From the NCBI GenBank assembly GCA_001653155.1, contig BDEJ01000077.1:1-48395 (forward strand): a DNA stretch of 48,395 bases. The letters run 5' to 3'. The first letter of the stretch is position 1. Every line of letters begins with the position of its first letter. Below the pieces are notes generated by a model. It was given only the letters and a program-made list of their open reading frames with translations. It was not told the origin of the DNA and did not search any database. Position numbers and translations under genes: made by a program. Positions 16,624 to 26,500 of the stretch are shown here, one piece after another. Source of the DNA: Porphyromonadaceae bacterium H1. Lineage in GTDB: Bacteria > Bacteroidota > Bacteroidia > Bacteroidales > Paludibacteraceae.

Positions 16624-16801
16624 CAAAAAAAACGGAGCACTTTATGCCTCGTTCCGAGAATAATCTTGCAGCTAGCAAGTCGGTTTCTTATGAGACTCTT
16701 ATATTGAGTCTTTTTGTTATTTTACTCTACAACAGTCAGCTGAGTTCTTAAAAAGTATTGCATAATAATACTTTTGATTCTATAGTTCGGGTTATTTTAT
16801 C

Positions 16802-16809
16802 TACCTTTG
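16802..16809 (+). promoter_or_regulatory. -7 element (TACCTTTG) before tamL
   Basis: A TAnnTTTG match 45 bases before the chosen tamL start. A TTTG at 16773-16776 is 25 bases upstream, longer than usual. Confidence 0.4.
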
Positions 16810-16853
16810 TGCATTCATAAATGAATATACAAGTCGCTTGTACACAGCTTACG

Positions 16854-19133
16854 ATGATGAAAGCCCGATGCCTCTCCGCCCTTTCCATACTGCTGCTGCT
16901 TTTCGCAGCAGTGAGTTGTAATACGACCAAGTTTGTGCCGGAGGGCTCTTACCTGCTCGACAACGTGAGTATCCGCAGCGACTCCCGCGAAGTCCCTAAA
17001 GATGAACTTAGCGACTACCTGCGTCAAACTCCGAACGGGTCCGTCTTCGGGCTCTTCCGTATGCAGTTGGGGATTTACAACCTCGCCGGCCGCGACAGCA
17101 GCAAATGGTACAATCGTACCCTTATGCGTCTGGGCCAAGCTCCTGTCATTTACGACCCAACACTCACATCCATATCGCGGCAGCAACTGCAGCTTGCCCT
17201 CCAAAACAAAGGCTTCCTTCATGCTCGCGTTGAGACGCATACGGACAACCCTGCTCCCAAGAAAGCTGTCGTGCACTATCTTATTAGGGCAAATAAACCC
17301 TATCGTATCCGTAACTATAGCAGTAGCTTGTCCGACAGCCTTTTGGCTTCCATAGCAACGGATACTGTGCGCTCGTTGATAAAAAGCGGCGCTCGCTTTG
17401 ATACCGACCTTCTTGAGCGGGAACGTGAACGTATTGCCAAGCGATTCCGTCAAATGGGTTATTACAATTTTCAGAAAGATTTTCTTGCCTTTGAAGCCGA
17501 CAGCAGCCTGAACAGCTTCCGTGTTGACTTGAAGATAGACCTTCACGACGAACTGAAAGAGAGTCCGCAGCACATACGAGAACTTGTGTTTCGTCCCTAT
17601 CGCTTTCGAAACGTACACTACAAAATAAACCGCGAGTTCGATCTTGGATATTCCAATGCAAGAGACAGCCTTAAGACGGATACCTTACGTCGCGACGGCT
17701 ATCACCTGGCTGCTGCAGAGGAGAACTTTTTGCGTCTCAAAACGCTCATACGCAACACCCACATTGTGCCTGGGACATCCTACAGCGACGCGGCTCTTGA
17801 GCGCAGTTACTCATCCTTGAATGCTCTCCCTCCCGTTAAGTACGTAAACATCAATTTTGAGCGAGTGAAAGACAGCCTCCTCGATTGCCACATACATATG
17901 GTGCCTGCCAAGTCTCTTGCATTTTCAACCGAAGCCGAGGTTACTTATACCGAAGGATATTGGGGACTCGGATCGGGTATCAGTACTCAGCATCGGAATC
18001 TTTTCGATGGAGCCGAGATGCTTACTCTTCAAGCCCGAATGGCTGTTGAGAAGCAGGAAACCCTTTGGGCAAAAGAGCTGGGAGGACAGATGGGGCTTCT
18101 TTTCCCTAACTTCCTCATCCCATTTCTGCCCGAGGCCATCAAGCGCCGTGTTCGGGCTAAGACAGAGCTCTCATTCTCGCTCAGTTATCAGCTTCGTCCT
18201 CAGGAATATACTATGAATAATGTAGGTGCGGGGATTAAGTACTTGTGGAATTTCCGTGAATTTAAGCACAGTCTTGAGCTGCTGGATGTAAGCCGCGTGT
18301 ATTTTCCTCATATCAGCGACAATTTTCGAGACCTTTATCTCAACTCCGGTATTTACAACCGATACAATTACGATAATCACCTCATTATGCGCGTGGGATA
18401 CAGCGGTGCCAAAAGTAACTACAATCCTGCCCGTCCTCTGCGTAATTATTCTACTTTTCAATTTGGTGTCGAAACGGCAGGAAACATCCTGTACAGCCTG
18501 GCTTCTCTCATGAAGTGGCAGCGCGACGACCATGGAGCATATAAAATTTTTAATGTCCGCTTTGCCCAATACATCAAAGCCGACTTTAATCTCACCTACC
18601 ATCAGATATTCGATAAAAACAACCGCTTTGTTTATCGAGCCGGTATCGGCTTGGCGAGTCCTTACGGCAATGCCGAGGTAATTCCTTACGAACGACGCTT
18701 CTTCAGCGGAGGAGCTAACAGTGTGCGCGGATGGAGTGAAAGCGCTTTAGGACCGGGAGTTTACCGGAAGCGAAGCCCCCGAGGGCGGCGCGACTACAAC
18801 CAGACCGGCGATATCAAACTCGACCTGAACATGGAGTACCGGGCAAAACTTTTTTGGCTTCTCGAAGGCGCTTTTTTTATCGATGCCGGCAATATCTGGA
18901 CGATACGAAATTACAGCGAACAACCCGGAGGACTCTTTGCATTCAATACCTTTATGGAGCAAATAGCTTTTGCCTACGGCTTCGGGCTGCGAGCTGACTT
19001 CTCTTTCTTTATTTTACGGGTAGATCTTGGGGCGAAGCTTTACGACCCGAACCTCGAACGCAGCCAGCGCTTTCGTATCAGCCCTAACGGAGGGGACTTT
19101 GCTCTGCACTTTGCCATAGGCTATCCTTTCTGA
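16854..19133 (+). CDS. tamL: TamL: lipoprotein member of the BamA/TamA family
   Basis: A 759-residue outer-membrane barrel protein with POTRA domains. Unlike TamA it begins with a lipoprotein signal, LLFAAVSC, with the acylated Cys at residue 22, followed by NTTKFVPEGSYLLDNV. This start is characteristic of Bacteroidota TamL, partner of TamB in transport of large proteins or lipids to the outer membrane. The POTRA region is at about 25-370. The C-terminal barrel includes FFSGGANSVRGWSESALGPG, the conserved VRGW loop of the Omp85 family, and ends in FALHFAIGYPF with terminal Phe. The open frame reaches 11 codons further upstream, but start 16854 (or 16857) gives a regular signal peptide. No tamB gene follows; trmN6 lies 23 bases downstream. 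Confidence 0.88.
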   Translation: MMKARCLSALSILLLLFAAVSCNTTKFVPEGSYLLDNVSIRSDSREVPKDELSDYLRQTPNGSVFGLFRMQLGIYNLAGRDSSKWYNRTLMRLGQAPVIYDPTLTSISRQQLQLALQNKGFLHARVETHTDNPAPKKAVVHYLIRANKPYRIRNYSSSLSDSLLASIATDTVRSLIKSGARFDTDLLERERERIAKRFRQMGYYNFQKDFLAFEADSSLNSFRVDLKIDLHDELKESPQHIRELVFRPYRFRNVHYKINREFDLGYSNARDSLKTDTLRRDGYHLAAAEENFLRLKTLIRNTHIVPGTSYSDAALERSYSSLNALPPVKYVNINFERVKDSLLDCHIHMVPAKSLAFSTEAEVTYTEGYWGLGSGISTQHRNLFDGAEMLTLQARMAVEKQETLWAKELGGQMGLLFPNFLIPFLPEAIKRRVRAKTELSFSLSYQLRPQEYTMNNVGAGIKYLWNFREFKHSLELLDVSRVYFPHISDNFRDLYLNSGIYNRYNYDNHLIMRVGYSGAKSNYNPARPLRNYSTFQFGVETAGNILYSLASLMKWQRDDHGAYKIFNVRFAQYIKADFNLTYHQIFDKNNRFVYRAGIGLASPYGNAEVIPYERRFFSGGANSVRGWSESALGPGVYRKRSPRGRRDYNQTGDIKLDLNMEYRAKLFWLLEGAFFIDAGNIWTIRNYSEQPGGLFAFNTFMEQIAFAYGFGLRADFSFFILRVDLGAKLYDPNLERSQRFRISPNGGDFALHFAIGYPF

Positions 19134-19156
19134 GCCCAATCCTGATATCCTCAGCC

Positions 19157-19876
19157 GTGCGTCAAGACTTTTTTCAATTCAAACGCTTTAGCATTCGTCA
19201 TGACCGCTCCTCCATGAAGGTCGGTACCGATGCGGTTCTGCTTGGGGCATGGGCCTCGGCAGCTGATGCGACCAAGATACTTGACATCGGATGTGGTTGT
19301 GGCATCATTGCTCTGATGCTGGCTCAGCGTTCGGAGGAGGCATTCGTTTATGCCATTGATATTGATAAACCCTCTGTTTGTCAGGCTGCTGAAAATATCC
19401 GAAATTCTCCCTGGCCGGATCGCCTTAAAGCGGAAGCAGCCTCTCTTCAGGATTTTACCGTGAATACAGCACTGCGCTTCGACCTGATTGTTTCCAATCC
19501 TCCATTCTTTAATCGCTCCCTGCCGGCGCCCGACTGTCGTCGTAATCAGGCACGGCATACAGGCAGTCTGACTCATGACGAGCTGATACGCTCCGCTTCA
19601 AGTCTTTTACTCAACTCCGGACGTATCGCTCTTGTGCTTCCGTTGAGCGAAGCTGAATACTGTATAAAAACAGCGCAAGACCACGATTTGCATCTCCACC
19701 GGAAAACTCTCGTGTTTCCTAAACCACATTCCGCAGCTAAGCGTGTATTGCTTGAATTTACTCGACAAAAACCTTTAAATCTTTACTGCTCCGAGTTGAC
19801 AATTGAGACCGAACTCAGGCATGACTATAGCCCGGATTTCATCGATTTGCTCAAAGATTTTTATCTAAAATTTTAA
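19157..19876 (+). CDS. trmN6: tRNA1(Val) adenine-37 N6-methyltransferase
   Basis: A 239-residue SAM-dependent methyltransferase (YfiC/TrmN6 family) that modifies A37 of tRNA-Val. Motifs are MKVGTDAVLLGAW (about 20-32), ILDIGCGCGIIALMLAQR (SAM motif I), YAIDIDK (acidic loop) and IVSNPPFF (NPPF catalytic motif). The start is a GTG at 19157 giving RQDFFQFKRFSIRHDRSSM, which aligns with the family N-terminus; no ATG is available in frame upstream. It lies 23 bases after tamL and may share its transcript. Confidence 0.9.
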   Translation: MRQDFFQFKRFSIRHDRSSMKVGTDAVLLGAWASAADATKILDIGCGCGIIALMLAQRSEEAFVYAIDIDKPSVCQAAENIRNSPWPDRLKAEAASLQDFTVNTALRFDLIVSNPPFFNRSLPAPDCRRNQARHTGSLTHDELIRSASSLLLNSGRIALVLPLSEAEYCIKTAQDHDLHLHRKTLVFPKPHSAAKRVLLEFTRQKPLNLYCSELTIETELRHDYSPDFIDLLKDFYLKF

Positions 19877-19926
19877 TTTTATAGCATTTCTCTGTGTAAA
19901 ACAGGCTGTACTATGTAAAAAAATCA

Positions 19927-19934
19927 TATTTTTG
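19927..19934 (+). promoter_or_regulatory. -7 element (TATTTTTG) before yjgN
   Basis: A TAnnTTTG match 38 bases before the ATG at 19973, without a clear -33 box. Confidence 0.35.
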
Positions 19935-19972
19935 CAGCTATTCATTAAATCATCATCTAATCTTAGTTTATT

Positions 19973-20920
19973 ATGGATCAAATACAGAAAAATTACGAAC
20001 TGAAATTCGAAGGAACGGGCAAGGAGTACTTTGGCGTTCTTATTGTTAACTGGCTGCTTACGGGTCTTACACTTGGTATCTACTATCCTTGGGCCAGAGC
20101 GAAAAAGCTAAAATACCTCTATGGGGTTACTTCCCTTGATGGGAATCGCTTTTCTTTCCACGGTGAAGGAAAAGAAATGTTCATCGGTATGTTGAAGTTC
20201 TTCCTTGTGCTGGCCCTGTTCTTTTTCGTCCTGATGCTTTTTACTTGGATGGGAATACCGGGCTTAGGGGCTGTCATCTTCTATTTAGCCTTTATTGCTC
20301 TCTTGCCTTTGCTCTTACACGGTTCTTTGCGTTATCGCCTTTCCAGAACGACTTTACGCGGAATTCGTTTTGGCTATCGCGGCGACCGGAAGCAACTTAC
20401 GATAGTGTTTATAAAGAACTTGCTGCTTACCCTGGTAACCTTCGGTATATATGCAGCGTGGATGCAAGTCAATCTACGGAAATACATTATAGATCATATC
20501 CGATACGGTGAAGTGGAAGGTCGTTACAAAGGTGAAGGTTTGGAGCTTTTCCTGATTAACCTCAAAGGTATGCTTCTCTCGCTTGTGACTCTGGGTATTT
20601 ACAGCTTTTGGTGGCAAAAAGATATTATCGCGTATATGATCGACAATGCCAGCTTCCATAGAGGAGAAGATAGCTTGAAAATGCAATCGACTCTTACCGG
20701 AGGTGGTTTGCTCAAGCTCACTTTGGTAAATATGCTCATTGCCATCTTTACGCTTGGCCTTGGCTTTGCCTGGGTCGAAATACGCACTCTGAAATACATT
20801 ACCGAGCACATTAAAATAACCGGTAATCTCGACCTTGGACAACTCTCTCAAACCGAAGAGGAATACAAAGAGGCTCTCGGAGAAGATGCGCTTGATTTCT
20901 TCGATTTTGACCTCTTCTAA
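19973..20920 (+). CDS. yjgN: YjgN-family (DUF898) membrane protein
   Basis: A 315-residue polytopic membrane protein of the DUF898 family. It is built of internal repeats, each with a GxxxEYF or GKGLELF-type start, a hydrophobic helix, and a 'TLGIYYPWARAKKLKYL' type loop. The repeats are visible near 25-45 (LTLGIYYPWA), 155-172 (LVTFGIYAAWMQ), 200-215 (LVTLGIYSFWWQ) and 258-275 (IFTLGLGFAWVE). Its biochemical function is unknown. It is followed after 5 bases by an M48-family protease, a pairing seen in other bacteria, which suggests that the two work together at the membrane. Confidence 0.9.
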   Translation: MDQIQKNYELKFEGTGKEYFGVLIVNWLLTGLTLGIYYPWARAKKLKYLYGVTSLDGNRFSFHGEGKEMFIGMLKFFLVLALFFFVLMLFTWMGIPGLGAVIFYLAFIALLPLLLHGSLRYRLSRTTLRGIRFGYRGDRKQLTIVFIKNLLLTLVTFGIYAAWMQVNLRKYIIDHIRYGEVEGRYKGEGLELFLINLKGMLLSLVTLGIYSFWWQKDIIAYMIDNASFHRGEDSLKMQSTLTGGGLLKLTLVNMLIAIFTLGLGFAWVEIRTLKYITEHIKITGNLDLGQLSQTEEEYKEALGEDALDFFDFDLF

Positions 20921-20925
20921 AAATC

Positions 20926-22005
20926 ATGTATCAGACTACGGCCATATTTTTCGATGGTAAGACATCGACTGGGCATCGGGTCGAGTTACAAGTAAACGAC
21001 CGGACGGGTGAATTTCGCTTTCATCCGTCCGGTTTCAATCCGATTATCTGGCAACTGGATGACTTACGTTACGAAAGATACGGAAACTACATCGAGCTAA
21101 AGCATCGTAATGATTCGCTAGCTTTTCTTCAGATAGACGACGCCGTATTTATCGATAGTTTCATTGAACATCTTAAGCGAAAAAGCAAGATGAGTCCTTA
21201 CGAGCGTCTGATTTCCTTGGGTTTCAAGAAACACCTGCTTATCGCAGTATCCCTGTTTGCTCTCATTGTTGCGGCATACCTCCTGCTGCTTCCTGTTGTG
21301 GCCGAAAAAGCGGTTACTTTTATTCCTTTGAGTTTCGATAAATATCTTGGAAGTTTATTCATGTCCGACTACATGAATGAGCATTCTGTTGATACGACCC
21401 GAAGTCTTCTTTTGAATGATTTTGCTGAAGAGCTTGAGTTGAATAATGTTCAAGCTTTGAATTTTACCGTAGTCGATTCCGAAGTTGTGAATGCTTTTGC
21501 CTTACCCAGCGGTGATATTGTCATTTTCTCCGGTTTGCTTGATAAGATGCAAAGTTACGAAGAACTTGCCGGACTGATTGGGCACGAGGTGATGCACATA
21601 AATGGCCGTCATTCTTTGCGGATGCTTTGTAAAAACCTGGCCGGTTATATCTTTCTTTCCGTTCTTTTTAGCGATATAAACGGTATCATGGGATTAATTG
21701 CCGAGAATGCCCATAACTTGAACTCCCTGTCTTATTCTCGTGAGTATGAGCGGGAGGCCGATTACGGAGGAGTATCTCTGATGATTCAAAATAAAATAAA
21801 TCCGGAAGGCATGTTGCAGCTTTTTGATCGCTTGCAAGAAAGCTCCAAGCTGACTGTTCCCGAATTGTTAAGTACTCACCCGGTTACCGACGAGCGCATA
21901 CGCTACATAAAGACTTACATCGAGGAACAAAATTACCAAACGGAAGCGAACGAGAGCCTCTCCCTGTTATTTTCCTTACTTAAGGCTGCTGCGGAAGGAG
22001 AATGA
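20926..22005 (+). CDS. M48-family membrane metalloprotease
   Basis: A 359-residue protein. The N-terminal part (about 1-95) is soluble; one membrane segment follows at about 104-125 (HLLIAVSLFALIVAAYLLLLPVV), then an M48 peptidase domain. The zinc motif HEVMH is at 220-224 (IGHEVMHINGRHS), and the third zinc ligand is in READYGG near 276-282. The NAFALPSGDIVIFSGLLD strand element is typical of M48 (HtpX/Oma1/BepA group). The downstream part ends with STHPVTDERI, also typical. It is likely co-transcribed and co-functional with yjgN. It converges on the GNAT gene. Confidence 0.9.
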   Translation: MYQTTAIFFDGKTSTGHRVELQVNDRTGEFRFHPSGFNPIIWQLDDLRYERYGNYIELKHRNDSLAFLQIDDAVFIDSFIEHLKRKSKMSPYERLISLGFKKHLLIAVSLFALIVAAYLLLLPVVAEKAVTFIPLSFDKYLGSLFMSDYMNEHSVDTTRSLLLNDFAEELELNNVQALNFTVVDSEVVNAFALPSGDIVIFSGLLDKMQSYEELAGLIGHEVMHINGRHSLRMLCKNLAGYIFLSVLFSDINGIMGLIAENAHNLNSLSYSREYEREADYGGVSLMIQNKINPEGMLQLFDRLQESSKLTVPELLSTHPVTDERIRYIKTYIEEQNYQTEANESLSLLFSLLKAAAEGE

Positions 22006-22022
22006 GCCGAAAGCTCTGAGAT

Positions 22023-22859
22023 TTATTCCAGCATCAGATTTATAATAAACTTTTGTTCCGGGAATAGCGTCCGGATTTCTCTTCCCATTTCATTGGTTTT
22101 GAAGCCCAAAAGCAAGCGGCACAGTGTTGGCAGATCCGCTTCCAGAACTCCATCCCGAAGCTTCCATTTTTTGCCTTGAGCTGTTAAACTGAATTTTATT
22201 TCCTGTTTGGAATAGCTCCGGTAGAGGAAGAAAAGAAATTCCGGATCGATGAGCCGGGCCATACTTGCCAGATTCTTTTTTCGTGGGTAGGGGTCTTGCT
22301 TAAAATCCTCGATGACAGTATGAAAATCATCAAGGCTTTTCCGGACACAGAAATCCTTTTGCTGAAAATCCTTCTTGAATATTCGGTAGGCATCCTCCAA
22401 GTCGGGATGTTTTTTCAGGAGTTCCGATAGCGGGAATATCTCCTTACTGTCTTCGGATATTTGTTGATACCCGAGCCTCTCGTAATATGTATAGAGAGTT
22501 TTCTCCGCAGGTATCAATATCGAAAGAGGAATGCAGCGCTTTTGCATCTCTTTATGGGCTTCTTCCACCAAGCGTCCCATGAAACCCCGAGACCTGAACT
22601 CGGGACGAGTACACAAGCCTGCCAGGTAGTAAAAAAGGAATTTGCTGCCATAGAGGCTGATAAAAGAGGGTAGCATGTGGAGGCAGGCTGCAATACGATC
22701 GCCGCAAAGGAGGACAAGCGTGTTTTCAGGTTTATACTTCCGTGTGAAGTGCAATTCGATGAATGCATCGCTATCGCAGAAGCAGATCTTCCACAAGTCC
22801 CGAAGCTCTGCTGTATCCTCTCTTCTTGCGAGGCGTATTATGATTTGATTGTCAGGCAT
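22023..22859 (-). CDS. GNAT family N-acetyltransferase
   Basis: A 278-residue protein with an N-terminal GNAT domain (about 5-135). The acetyl-CoA loop is in LCTRPEFRSRGFMGRLVEEA, and LIPAEKTLYTYYERLGYQ gives the C-terminal GNAT signature. The second half (about 150-278) resembles the Eis-like acetyltransferase tail with an SCP2-type fold. The acceptor is unknown. The start overlaps the end of the DUF2156 gene by 22 bases, so the two are translationally linked. Confidence 0.85.
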   Translation of the reverse strand: MPDNQIIIRLARREDTAELRDLWKICFCDSDAFIELHFTRKYKPENTLVLLCGDRIAACLHMLPSFISLYGSKFLFYYLAGLCTRPEFRSRGFMGRLVEEAHKEMQKRCIPLSILIPAEKTLYTYYERLGYQQISEDSKEIFPLSELLKKHPDLEDAYRIFKKDFQQKDFCVRKSLDDFHTVIEDFKQDPYPRKKNLASMARLIDPEFLFFLYRSYSKQEIKFSLTAQGKKWKLRDGVLEADLPTLCRLLLGFKTNEMGREIRTLFPEQKFIINLMLE

Positions 22860-23734
22860 CCTTCTTGGAGCATCATATCGGGATAGTATGAAAGTTTGGC
22901 TTTACGCAGGTTTTCAAGTCCCATGTCTTCTTCTCGATTGATGTAAGTGAATTCAGCTGCTTCGTGTTCGATAAATTGCTGATTTATGATGGCATAGGCT
23001 CCGTTGATGTCTGCTGCTTTTTCCACATGTACGCAAAAGGTGTCGGAAGTAATGGGCTCGCCCAATGTAAAAGCAACAAGTTTTCCGTTAGCTCGTATGA
23101 GCCCTCCTTTTAGGTTGAGCTCATCGAAGTTCTCGAGCATATTTTTGGCTGCAACAAAGTCGTGCCGCGATAAAAATATTTGCCCGTCGGGACTGTGTTC
23201 CCGTTCCCAGTCTTCGAGTAGGGAGAGGCATTCGTTACAGTCTTCGGTCGTTTGTATCGGAGCGTAGTACCAGTCCGGATGTTCCGCTTTAAACCGATTG
23301 ATGTGGTTCCTTTTGCTCTGCAGCTTCTTTCCATTCAGAAGTCTTAGTTTCTCGGAACGGTAGAGGTACTCATCGTTATTCCGGTCTCTTTGATAAGAGA
23401 AGGCCTCCGGCATGACTTTTTGAATTTCATCCCACATTTTCTCGGTGATTCCTTTCAAACGCAGGCTGCTTCCTTGCTCTTCCGTATCTTTCCTGATGCA
23501 ATCGAGAGCTTTTCTCAAAGGCATCTTGCCTACGGGCATTAAATAAAAAAGGCAGGCATGCTCATCCTCGAAACGGAGGAAGAGGGTTTCGTGAATAATA
23601 CTGAAGTGGGTGTTGAATTTGTTGCGCCAAGCCCAAAGATTTGCAAAGCAAAAATCACAGATTCGGTAGTCGTTCCCGCGTAAACAAGCCTCTATCTCTT
23701 TTTTGTCGGATAGAGTTATCTGTTTAAAAGTCAT
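22838..23734 (-). CDS. DUF2156 (LPG synthase-type, GNAT-fold) protein
   Basis: A 298-residue protein of the DUF2156 family, which shares the double-GNAT fold with the C-terminal domain of lysyl-phosphatidylglycerol synthase. Visible hallmarks are DEYLYRSEKLRLLNGKKLQS, then KRNHINRF, VHVEKAADINGAYAIIN and YINREEDMGLENLRKAKLSY near the C-terminus. The membrane flippase part of MprF is absent, so a stand-alone aminoacyl or acyl transferase role is possible; the substrate is unknown. It lies 23 bases after the barrel-protein gene and overlaps the GNAT gene. Confidence 0.85.
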   Translation of the reverse strand: MTFKQITLSDKKEIEACLRGNDYRICDFCFANLWAWRNKFNTHFSIIHETLFLRFEDEHACLFYLMPVGKMPLRKALDCIRKDTEEQGSSLRLKGITEKMWDEIQKVMPEAFSYQRDRNNDEYLYRSEKLRLLNGKKLQSKRNHINRFKAEHPDWYYAPIQTTEDCNECLSLLEDWEREHSPDGQIFLSRHDFVAAKNMLENFDELNLKGGLIRANGKLVAFTLGEPITSDTFCVHVEKAADINGAYAIINQQFIEHEAAEFTYINREEDMGLENLRKAKLSYYPDMMLQEGCLTIKS

Positions 23735-23757
23735 CGTTTTTGTTTCCGGTCTGTCTG

Positions 23758-24429
23758 TTAGAAGAGATAAGTGAGTCCTACGGAAAAGATTCTGTTTGTA
23801 GATGAAACGGGGATGATGCTTGCATCTCGCTTGTCTTTTATATCCATTTCGTTATTTTTCAGACCCTCTGTCCAAGTAAATCCGATTTGAATTTTTTTGA
23901 GGACCTCCAAGCCTATGCCTAAGGAGTAACCGTAATCCAATTTGTTGGCAAACTCCATAGCGGACATTTCGTTCATGACCTCTTTGGTAGCTTCGTCTAA
24001 GGTTTTCCCGTTGAGCATATAGCCGGCATATAATCCTGCCGAAGCGTATCCTCCCAAGAGGCCTAAAGACAGCTTGTAGCGCATGCTGATCGGCAATTCT
24101 ACATAATTCAATTCGTTGTAGGCCCGTACGGCATTGTCGGTCAGACCGTCGTTTTTATTGTATTTGAAGAAGCTTCCTTTTTGCGATAAGAGGGCTCCTA
24201 CCTCGGCTGCAAAGCCCGATGGACGATTGGAGAATGGAACCTGATATACAACCCCAACGTGATATCCGGTAAGGTTTTCCGATTTGAAGCTTTCGCGAAT
24301 GCTCTCTTTGTGGAAAGATCTGATTTCATTTGCCATGTTTACACCGGCCTTAATCCCGAACTGAGCAAAAGACTGGATAAAAAAGGCTGTAGTAAAACAT
24401 GAAACTACGAACAAACGTTTTATAAGCAT
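23758..24429 (-). CDS. PorT-like outer-membrane beta-barrel protein
   Basis: A 223-residue protein with a signal peptide (about 1-22, LFVVSCFTTAFFIQSFAQ) directly followed by FGIKAGVNMANE, the usual first strand of Bacteroidota small 'outer membrane beta-barrel' proteins. Alternating amphipathic strands run to a terminal FSVGLTYLF with C-terminal Phe, as expected for Bam-dependent insertion. The specific role is unknown. It is first in a leftward group with DUF2156 and GNAT genes. Confidence 0.8.
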   Translation of the reverse strand: MLIKRLFVVSCFTTAFFIQSFAQFGIKAGVNMANEIRSFHKESIRESFKSENLTGYHVGVVYQVPFSNRPSGFAAEVGALLSQKGSFFKYNKNDGLTDNAVRAYNELNYVELPISMRYKLSLGLLGGYASAGLYAGYMLNGKTLDEATKEVMNEMSAMEFANKLDYGYSLGIGLEVLKKIQIGFTWTEGLKNNEMDIKDKRDASIIPVSSTNRIFSVGLTYLF

Positions 24430-24591
24430 GAGATGTTCCTTCTTGTAAACTAATTGTTTTGATATTACTTTTTACTTGAACTAACGTTCCGAGTAGGCTC
24501 TTTATTTTCTTGTAATTATTAAATCTTCTGAATCTCCTTCTTGCTCCTTCTAAAAAGGCATTCGCTAAGTAGTTTGTAATGAGCGCGTTTT

Positions 24592-26391
24592 TTATTTCTT
24601 TGCCATTCGTTTCCGCTCGTTCTCATCCAAATATATTTTCCGAAGGCGAATTTTAGAAGGAGTGACTTCTACGTATTCGTCCTCTTTGATGTACTCTAAT
24701 GCCTCTTCGAGGCTGAAAACAACCGGCGGAGCCAGCTTTACCTTGTCATCCGATCCGGAAGCCCGCATGTTGGTTAGTTTTTTGGACTTGGTAACATTCA
24801 CGACCATATCCCCTTCTTTTGAATTCTCGCCAACTACCTGACCGGCATATACTTCGTCTTGAGGGTGAATGAAGAAGCGTCCTCGATCCTGCAGCTTGTC
24901 TAAAGCGTAGGCATAGGCAGTCCCTGTTTCCATAGCGATAATAGAGCCGTTGCTTCTTTTTTCTATTTCTCCTTTATAAGCTTGGTATTCCAAAAAACGA
25001 TGGGACATGATGGCCTCTCCCGCCGATATGGTCAGCACGTTATTCCGAAGTCCGATGATGCCTCGTGAAGGGATTACGAATTCCAACTGTACGCGGTCGT
25101 TTATCATTTCCATGCTGAGCATTTCTCCTTTACGTACAGCTACCATCTCTATTACCTTTCCCGAGCATTCTTCGGGCAGGTTTATGGTAAGCTGCTCTAC
25201 GGGTTCGCAGCGGGTTCCGTCTATTTCTTTAAAAATAACCTGCGGTTGCCCTACTTGCAGTTCGTAGCCTTCGCGGCGCATGGTTTCGATCAGAACGGAG
25301 AGGTGCAGCACGCCGCGACCGTAAACCTTCCAAGTGTCCGACTCGCTGTTCTTTTCAACCCGCAGAGCGAGGTTCTTGTCCAACTCCTTTATCAGCCTTT
25401 CGTGTATGTGACGTGATGTGACGAACTTTCCTTCTTTTCCGAAAAAAGGAGAGTCGTTGATGGTGAACGTCATGCTCATCGTCGGCTCGTCGATGGCAAT
25501 GGGTTGGAGGGCCTCGGGGTTTTCAGCGTCGGCTACCGTGTCGCCTATTTCGAAGCCTTCAATACCGACTAAGGCACAGATATCTCCTGATTTTACTTCT
25601 TGGGCTCGTGTTCGTCCCAACCCGGTGAAAGTGTGCAGCTCCTTTATCCTCGATTTTACAACAGATCCATCTCTTTTTACCAGACTTACCTCCATCGATT
25701 CGCGTAGCACCCCTCGGTGTATCCGTCCTACTGCAATTCGTCCTACGTAGGGTGAGTAGTCCAAAGATGTGATCAGCATTTGCGGTTTCCCTTCCCGAAA
25801 CTCCGGAGCGGGAATATGTGTGATAATGGCGTCCAGCAGAGGCAGGATGTTGCCTCCGGGCTTCCGCCAATCCTCCGACATCCAGTTTTGTTTGGCGGAT
25901 CCGTATATGGTGTGAAAGTCTAACTGTTCTTCGCTCGCGTCGAGATTAAACATCAAATCGAAGACAGCTTCGTGTACTTCGTCGGGCCGGCAATTGGGTT
26001 TGTCAACTTTGTTGATTACCACTATGGGTTTCAGTCCCATTTGAAGCGCTTTTTGAAGGACAAAGCGTGTTTGCGGCATTGGTCCTTCGAAGGCATCAAC
26101 CAAGAGCAATACTCCGTCGGCCATGTTGAGTACACGCTCCACTTCTCCCCCGAAGTCCGCGTGTCCCGGAGTGTCTATGATGTTGATTTTGTAGTCGTTG
26201 TAGTTTATCGAAACGTTTTTGGCGAGAATGGTTATACCTCGTTCGCGCTCGAGGTCGTTGTTGTCCATTATCAGTTCGTCGGATAGCTCGTTTTCGCGGA
26301 AAAGATGTCCGGCCAGCAGCATCTTGTCTACCAAGGTCGTTTTTCCGTGGTCAACGTGCGCAATAATAGCGATATTTCGTATTTTCTGCAT
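24592..26391 (-). CDS. typA: Translational GTPase TypA/BipA
   Basis: A 599-residue ribosome-associated GTPase involved in ribosome assembly and stress adaptation. G-motifs are AHVDHGKTT (11-19), RERGITI (G2), [12 protein letters not shown] (G3) and NKVDKP (G4). The elongation-factor-like domains and the TypA-specific C-terminus ([10 protein letters not shown], then [13 protein letters not shown]) are complete, and length is standard. A -7 box TACCTTTG lies at 26414-26421. Confidence 0.97.
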   Translation of the reverse strand: MQKIRNIAIIAHVDHGKTTLVDKMLLAGHLFRENELSDELIMDNNDLERERGITILAKNVSINYNDYKINIIDTPGHADFGGEVERVLNMADGVLLLVDAFEGPMPQTRFVLQKALQMGLKPIVVINKVDKPNCRPDEVHEAVFDLMFNLDASEEQLDFHTIYGSAKQNWMSEDWRKPGGNILPLLDAIITHIPAPEFREGKPQMLITSLDYSPYVGRIAVGRIHRGVLRESMEVSLVKRDGSVVKSRIKELHTFTGLGRTRAQEVKSGDICALVGIEGFEIGDTVADAENPEALQPIAIDEPTMSMTFTINDSPFFGKEGKFVTSRHIHERLIKELDKNLALRVEKNSESDTWKVYGRGVLHLSVLIETMRREGYELQVGQPQVIFKEIDGTRCEPVEQLTINLPEECSGKVIEMVAVRKGEMLSMEMINDRVQLEFVIPSRGIIGLRNNVLTISAGEAIMSHRFLEYQAYKGEIEKRSNGSIIAMETGTAYAYALDKLQDRGRFFIHPQDEVYAGQVVGENSKEGDMVVNVTKSKKLTNMRASGSDDKVKLAPPVVFSLEEALEYIKEDEYVEVTPSKIRLRKIYLDENERKRMAKK

Positions 26392-26413
26392 CTAACACAA
26401 TCTTTTTGAGCCG

Positions 26414-26421
26414 CAAAGGTA
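26414..26421 (-). promoter_or_regulatory. -7 element (TACCTTTG) before typA
   Basis: A TAnnTTTG match 23 bases before the typA ATG; no TTG at 20 bases. Confidence 0.4.
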
Positions 26422-26500
26422 AGAAAAAGTTTTCAGTAAAAATGTATGGAGAGGGCTTTGCTGAAGCTCTTCTGTGCTGCAGAATCCGGAAAACGAGCTA

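Noticed and set aside
16815-17618. A 267-codon - strand frame opposite tamL
   Set aside because: It covers the TamL signal peptide and POTRA region, which are convincing on the other strand.
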